From: Antedon mediterranea
Taxonomy: Eukaryota; Echinodermata; Crinoidea; Comatulida; Antedonidae
Reading direction: 5' to 3'
Length of the DNA stretch: 64,000 bases
Assembly: GCF_964355755.1 (NCBI RefSeq)
Contig: NC_092679.1
Location: 18,590,932-18,654,931 of the forward strand
The notes beneath the pieces were generated by a model. The model made no database searches, was not told the origin of the DNA, and worked only from the letters and a program-made list of their open reading frames with translations. The position numbers were made by a program, and so were the translations under genes. Below are positions 58,691 through 64,000 of the stretch, one piece after another. Numbering within the stretch: position 1 is the stretch's first letter; every line of letters starts with the position of its first letter.

Positions 58691-59767
58691 TTATTTAATA
58701 ATTTCAGTCGCGTTGTAATTATAGTAGGTTTCCACATACTGTGAAGCAACTGTAATATTGTAAAATTGAACTTCATCAATCAAGCCATAAAAATAACGGC
58801 CGTTGCTGCCATGTGCTGTTCCAATACCGACTGGGTTAGAATTGATCGGTATAGGACCAGAGCAACAATCAGACTGACCAGATTGTATCTCTGCATTGAC
58901 ATAAAACGCTAGGCAACTTCCATTGTAGGTTAAAACCAAATGTCGCCACACTCCAAATTGAACCACAGGAACATATTTGAATCTAGATTTGATTAAAGTA
59001 AAAAGTGATACCAATAAAGTATTAGGACCAAGTCTGAATTCAAATTCACCATCTTCCCGGAAACCATTATTCAAAATAAACTGTTGGTTATCACCTCCTT
59101 CCAAACCTTTATACCACAAACTAACTGTAAATTCTGATCCAAAATCAAAATTACTAAACTCGTCAACAACAACTCTCTGAGAGCCAGTGAAGTTGGCGGC
59201 TAATCCACTTACACCAGTTGTGTATGTTAAGTCTGTACCATGAGATCTTCCATGGCGTTCATTGCCAGATGTATCTTTGACGTCACACTCAAACGCGTAA
59301 TAAGCAAGTAAATACTGGTTCTCTCCAACCAAGAGATTGTCATGGTTGCCACTTTGCGTACTGGACTCAGTTTTCAGACAATTAGTTGACAATTCAGATT
59401 CCATTATATGATCTTCACCTGATACATCATCATCCATCTCGAATTGAGTACTAGACTCATTTTCCAGTCCATTAGTTGAGAATTCCATACTTTGAAATTC
59501 TTCATCTGACGTAATGACACTATTTTGTTGATTTTCATTAAATTGGTGATGAGCAACCAGTTGATATTCGTTGCAAACATCATCCACACTCTTTTTAAGA
59601 AACTTAAATTTAACACTGGAACGTATAATGCACTTTGAAAGTGAAACTACCTCCAACATACATTTCTCTCGATCAGCCAATTTCACTAGTTTTTGGTCGC
59701 TTGTACATTTACCGTTTACGGCAAATATTCCAAGAGCTACGATCAGCGTAAACGAACTGCAATACAT
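58691..59767 (-). CDS. secreted LamG jellyroll protein, type B (block III)
   Basis: 358 residues, same order as the 54503 product: signal peptide, DQKLVKLADREKCM module, acidic linker, LamG with RHLVLTYNG and one QSDCCSG unit. Differs by a few substitutions and a small deletion at SLFTLIKSRFKY; C49 is replaced (KCIIRSS). UTR-intron acceptor TTAG before the ATG. The retained cassette at 60424 and intact ORF suggest it is functional. Confidence 0.9.
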   Translation of the reverse strand: MYCSSFTLIVALGIFAVNGKCTSDQKLVKLADREKCMLEVVSLSKCIIRSSVKFKFLKKSVDDVCNEYQLVAHHQFNENQQNSVITSDEEFQSMEFSTNGLENESSTQFEMDDDVSGEDHIMESELSTNCLKTESSTQSGNHDNLLVGENQYLLAYYAFECDVKDTSGNERHGRSHGTDLTYTTGVSGLAANFTGSQRVVVDEFSNFDFGSEFTVSLWYKGLEGGDNQQFILNNGFREDGEFEFRLGPNTLLVSLFTLIKSRFKYVPVVQFGVWRHLVLTYNGSCLAFYVNAEIQSGQSDCCSGPIPINSNPVGIGTAHGSNGRYFYGLIDEVQFYNITVASQYVETYYNYNATEIIK

Positions 59768-60423
59768 AATCTAATGAAACAAAGAATAAATGCCGCATAG
59801 GTGGTAGTTTTCAGTGAATATGAATTTTGTAAAAATAAACTTGTAAATTAATAATAAATGAACAAAACTAAGTTCTGCATTGACAAAATGTATATAAAAA
59901 AAAATAAATCAACGAAGATTTACATATACAAATATACGAGTTTTAAAATAATTAATAGTTGAGAGGCTATCCACATTGAAATGTCTAAATATAAACAAAA
60001 GTAATGAAGAACTGTGCGTTTAAGCCAAGGACTAACTAGAAAATCTAACAAATGCTTTATAAATATTAGCGATTTATGAAGTTTAGATAAACAGATAAAT
60101 TACCAAATTTATGAAAATACGATAACTTTTCGAGGCCTAATGTACTTTAAATTAAACCTTAACCAACGTTGTCAATAGGTAAACTAACAAGTACATGTCT
60201 GTTTTACTTTGTTGAAAGAATTATGGAATTACAAATGTGTAGTTTGATACCAAACCGACGCATTACATGAGCACTACTGGATACTCTATCTTTAGTATTG
60301 ATCACTTTCGTAGGTAATAACTTGTTTTGTTTCCTCAATGAGTATACTGATATACGTTTACATGAAAAAATGACAAACACAGAAAAAGATTATTAACCTC
60401 TATTGTGTCAAAATGAAAAAATA

Positions 60424-60456
60424 TCGAGCTTTAATTGGTTACAGGCAATGACAATG
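60424..60456 (-). promoter_or_regulatory. conserved upstream CCAAT-like cassette (block III)
   Basis: TCGAGCTTTAATTGGTTACA then GGCAATGACAATG; same spacing to the start codon as in block II. Confidence 0.5.
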
Positions 60457-60739
60457 CTATCTTATTCGTGTTTAATTAAACCTCAATGAGTGTCAGGTTT
60501 TGGATGCATCGACCATCAATCCGCCCAAACGTCCTTTAGAGAAAAACACTGCTAATCGACAAGGGTGTGGGCCGGTGGTGGACAATGTGGTTAGAAGTAT
60601 ATGTGATTGCCGGAGTATTTCTTGGGAATGGTGTAACGTGATAAATGTTCATTATTTAACATTTTGATATTTACATATTTATTTTTAAAAATCAAGAAAG
60701 TATAAAACAAGAGTTAGATTAAACATTTGATACAAAAAA

Positions 60740-61615
60740 AAATAAATATCTTCACTAACTATTTTGTAGTCTGGGGAATGTCAGATAGCACAAACATTAT
60801 TGAAAAAACACATACAAAATTGTGTAGATATTTATTGCAAGTTGGGAAAAATGCACCAAATACCGCTGTTATTTCTGAGTTAGGTAGATTACCACTTTCT
60901 TTGGATTGTTTAGTTACAGTTATAAGATTTTGGTTACATATTATTACTTTAGATCATGACAGATTCATTTTTAAGGGTTATGAGTTTCAACTTAGAAAAG
61001 TTAACCGTAATGAGAATTGTTGGGCACAACAGGTCAAACACTTACCTTTGGTTTTGGTTATATATGGTTACAACAATATGTTAATAGTAAAGGTTTATTT
61101 TTTAGAGAATTTAAGTTGCGCTTATGTGATATTGAAAAACAAAAATGCATTCAAAAATTTAGTTCACATAATAAGTTAAGGCTCTTTTCTCTTTATAAAA
61201 AAGAAATATGTTTAAGTTATCACTTGACCAACATCATTAATTTTAAACAAAGAAGATTATTAACTAAGTTACGTTTAGGGATATTAGAGCTAGAAATTGA
61301 AAAGGGCAGATGGGAGGGTGTAGAAAGGTATAAGAGAACGTGTAAATTATGTAAAACAATAGCAATGCACATTTTATAATGATTTAAGAAAAAGTTTTAT
61401 TCCAAGATTTATTCATGTTTTTACTTCTATTAATAAGCTATGTTTATTACTTTCCAACACAAATTTTACTTATAATTTAAGAAAATACGTCTACTTTGCT
61501 TTTGAAAGAAGAAATCATTATCTTAAGTTATAGTTATTTTTTATTTGTTTTTATTAGGGCCAAAGGCCAATATACATTGAACTAATAAATTCCCTGAAAA
61601 GGGAAAGAAGAAGAA
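60740..61615 (+). mobile_element. LINE 3-prime fragment, block III
   Basis: Homologous to 56580-57480, with different breaks: loss of a few bases near 61045 and a deletion inside the zinc knuckle (CKLCKT) at 61355. Confidence 0.85.
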
Positions 61616-61717
61616 ACTATTTTGTAGAATTTGTTTAATATTCTCCGCAATAACACAAAACCAATAAACATAAACAATTGATTTCCAATAAATGAGATTT
61701 ACTATTGATTTACTTAA

Positions 61718-62286
61718 AGATGTATGAAAAATGAAGATTAATAAAAGCAGATTTACTATTGATTTACTTAAAGATGTATGAAAAATGAAGATTAATAAAA
61801 GCAGATTTACTATTGATTTACTTAAAGATGTATAAAAAATGAAGATTAATAAAAGCAGATTTACTATTGATTTACTTAAAGATGTATGAAAAATGAAGAT
61901 TAATAAAAGCAGATTTACTATTGATTTACTTAAAGATGTATGAAAAATGAAGATTAATAAAAGCAGATTTACTATTGATTTACTTAAAGATGTATGAAAA
62001 TTAAGATTAATAAAAGCTGATTTTGATTAGGCCATTTGGAATTTTTATCAAGTTATTTACTTATGTAAAAAAAGAAAACCAACAAACATACTGATTTTAC
62101 TTACAAAAAGACAAAATAAACGGTTAAATTTAACCAAAAACAGACAGAATACTTTTTGCTTAAAATTACATTATTTTCAGGTATAATAATAATTTTAATT
62201 TTCGATCCAAAATTTGGGGAAAAGTGAATATCTAAATGTGACATTAAAATTACATTACAATTATTTTTTCAGGGGTCAAAATATCT
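61718..62286. mobile_element. TTAA MITE with 54-bp left-end array (6 units), block III
   Basis: Units start at 61718, 61772, 61826, 61880, 61934 and 61988. Right end is followed by TTAA (62287-62290). Confidence 0.9.
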
Positions 62287-62423
62287 TTAAATTTCCTACC
62301 TAAAGAAATAAATTTACAATGTTGGTACTAAGGCCAAAAACGAATTACGAATTCAGAGTAAGCCTATAGTTTACTATATTTAAACAGGTTAACAGACGAT
62401 TATGCGTCACTCAGAAATCAACA

Positions 62424-63629
62424 TTAAATTTCAATCACATTATAATAATAGGCTTCCACTTGTTGTGATGTCACAGAACTATTGTAAAATTGGACTTCGT
62501 CAATCAAGCCATAGAAATAACGTTCGATCTTTTTATGTGCTGTTCCAATAACGATTGGGTTAGGATTGATTGGTATAGGACCAGAGCAACAGTCAGACTG
62601 ACCAGAGCAACAGCCAGACTGACCAGCTTGTATTTGTGCATTGACATATACAGCTGCGTAAATGCCGTTATAGGTTAAAACCACATGTCGCCACACTCCA
62701 AATTGAACCACAGGCTTATACTTAAATCTAGATTCACGTCGGGTAAAAAGTAATACTGTTAAATTAGGATCATTCATCATATGACCAAGTTTAATTTCAA
62801 TTTCACCATCCTCATGGAAACCATTATTCAAAATAAACTGTTTACGATCACCTCTTTCGAAACTTTTATACCACAGACTAACCGTAAATTCTAATCCAAA
62901 ATCAAAGTTACTGAACTCATCTACAACAATGCTCTGAGAGCCAGTGAAGTTGGCGGCTAGACCACTTACACCAGTTGTGTATGTTAAGTCTGTACCATTA
63001 GATCTTCCATGGCGTTCATTGCCAGATGTATCTTTGACGTCACACTCAAATGCGTAATAAGCAAGTAAGTACTGGTTCTCTCCAACCAAGACATTGTGTT
63101 GATGGGTGTCAGTTTGAGTACTAGACTCACCTTCCAGACAATTAGTTGACAATTCAAATTCCATTGTATGAACTTCATTTGATGTCACGACATCATCATT
63201 CATCTCCGATTGTGTACTAAACTCGTTTTCCAGACCATTAGTTAAGGATTCCGTTAATACCATTGTATTACGACCGTCTTCATCTGATGTCATATTACCA
63301 TTCATCTCGGATTGAGTACAAGACTCATTTCCCAGACCATTAGTTGAGGATTCCGTTTCTATTATATTTGTATTATCAACTCCTTCATTTTGATTCTCAT
63401 TGAATCGGTTAGCCAAACCAAAGCCAATCAGTTGATATTTATTGCAAACATCATCCGTTTTAACATGGGAATATGTAATGCATTTTGATAGTGAAACCAC
63501 TTTCAACATACATTTCTCCAGATCTGCCAATTTCACCAGTTTTTGGTTGTTTCCACATTTTGTTTGACGTTTACCATTTACGTCAAAAATTGAAAGAACC
63601 ACGATCAACGTTAACACGCTGTAATACAT
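62424..63629 (-). CDS. secreted LamG jellyroll protein, type B, long form
   Basis: 401 residues from the ATG at 63629, which follows acceptor TTTTATCAG as in paralogs; the five codons upstream are intronic. Signal peptide, module KCGNNQKLVKLADLEKCM with LSKCI, linker with about three degenerate NGL(E/G)NE(S/F)(C/S)TQSEM units, LamG from about 186 with LLAYYAFECDVKD, TVSLWYKSFERG, WRHVVLTYNG and GLIDEVQFYN. Two GQS(G/D)CCS units give four adjacent-Cys residues in the surface loop. Intact twin of the pseudogene at 49843. Confidence 0.9.
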   Translation of the reverse strand: MYYSVLTLIVVLSIFDVNGKRQTKCGNNQKLVKLADLEKCMLKVVSLSKCITYSHVKTDDVCNKYQLIGFGLANRFNENQNEGVDNTNIIETESSTNGLGNESCTQSEMNGNMTSDEDGRNTMVLTESLTNGLENEFSTQSEMNDDVVTSNEVHTMEFELSTNCLEGESSTQTDTHQHNVLVGENQYLLAYYAFECDVKDTSGNERHGRSNGTDLTYTTGVSGLAANFTGSQSIVVDEFSNFDFGLEFTVSLWYKSFERGDRKQFILNNGFHEDGEIEIKLGHMMNDPNLTVLLFTRRESRFKYKPVVQFGVWRHVVLTYNGIYAAVYVNAQIQAGQSGCCSGQSDCCSGPIPINPNPIVIGTAHKKIERYFYGLIDEVQFYNSSVTSQQVEAYYYNVIEI

Positions 63630-64000
63630 AATCTGATAAAACAAAATAAAACTGTATGTGAAAACTAGCTGTTAATTCGTATTAAAAAAACAAACTTGGA
63701 AATACGAGTTAGTTAAAGCAAGGATAGGAACTACAGTCCTTTGATCTTATGTCTGGCTGCGACAAATACCAACAGTACTATAAATAATCTCCGCGGCGCA
63801 CGGTGTATGTTAGGGATGTGGAACTGATCGTGTCGCAACTACAGATATGGTCTCCAAAAATCATCATCCTGTGATTGCCTTAGAGTTTAGAGGTTCTCCA
63901 CATTTTTGCCCAATAAACATAGTGAACAAATGACAGTCAATCAAAGGAGACAAATGGAAAATAAATAACGATAACAGAAAATTACGAAATTATGTTACCT
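63630..64000 (-). other. 5-prime flank of the last LamG gene
   Basis: Homologous to 51070-51450 nearly base for base, with a 10-bp difference near 63847. A donor for the non-coding exon reads GTAACATAA at the window end. Confidence 0.7.

Noticed and set aside
63630-63644. Upstream start for the last LamG gene adding five residues
   Set aside because: Those codons overlap the polypyrimidine tract and acceptor TTTTATCAG and begin with TTG; paralogs start at the next ATG.

Overview
The window is animal nuclear DNA: AT-rich, intron-bearing, dense in transposon relics, with no prokaryotic layout. The recurring TAGGCCTA-type words, an alpha-SNAP gene close to invertebrate sequences and a CatSper1 channel gene suggest a marine deuterostome, most likely an echinoderm. 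That assignment is an inference from sequence style, not a search result.

Region 1 (1-11.8 kb) holds NAPA (alpha-SNAP), minus strand, seven coding exons giving 292 residues. Its third coding exon exists in two versions of exactly 117 bp, 61 bp apart, which look like mutually exclusive exons. Region 2 (12.5-19.1 kb) holds CATSPER1, plus strand, 11 coding exons giving 434 residues. The two genes are head to head, about 730 bp apart between start codons. Their introns carry a palindromic MITE family (at least nine copies), a hAT element with a perfect 8-bp target duplication, a tRNA-derived SINE, and a minisatellite with a 158-bp higher-order period.

Region 3 (20-64 kb) is a tandem cluster of secreted LamG (jellyroll) genes, all on the minus strand, each with one coding exon preceded by a probable non-coding exon. 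They share a signal peptide, a short cysteine module and, in most, a LamG domain. The intact type A genes are 20322, 23506 and 26602. The intact type B genes are 44293, 54503, 58691 and 62424. Two short members (21506, 38830) keep only the N-terminal module. Broken copies lie at 30930, 43652, 47462 and 49843. A block (type B gene, LINE 3-prime fragment, TTAA MITE with a 54-bp array, second type B gene) is present three times: about 47.4-51.5, 54.1-58.3 and 58.3-64 kb. Most copies keep an upstream CCAAT-like cassette; one pseudogene has lost it.

The spaces between cluster genes hold a pogo-like element with another element nested in it, a Mutator-like TIR element with a 9-bp duplication, non-LTR retrotransposon fragments, tRNA-derived SINEs and a hammerhead-like ribozyme motif. 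The functions of the LamG proteins are not evident from sequence; copy-number turnover, variable linker repeats and mosaic divergence suggest a fast-evolving extracellular family.
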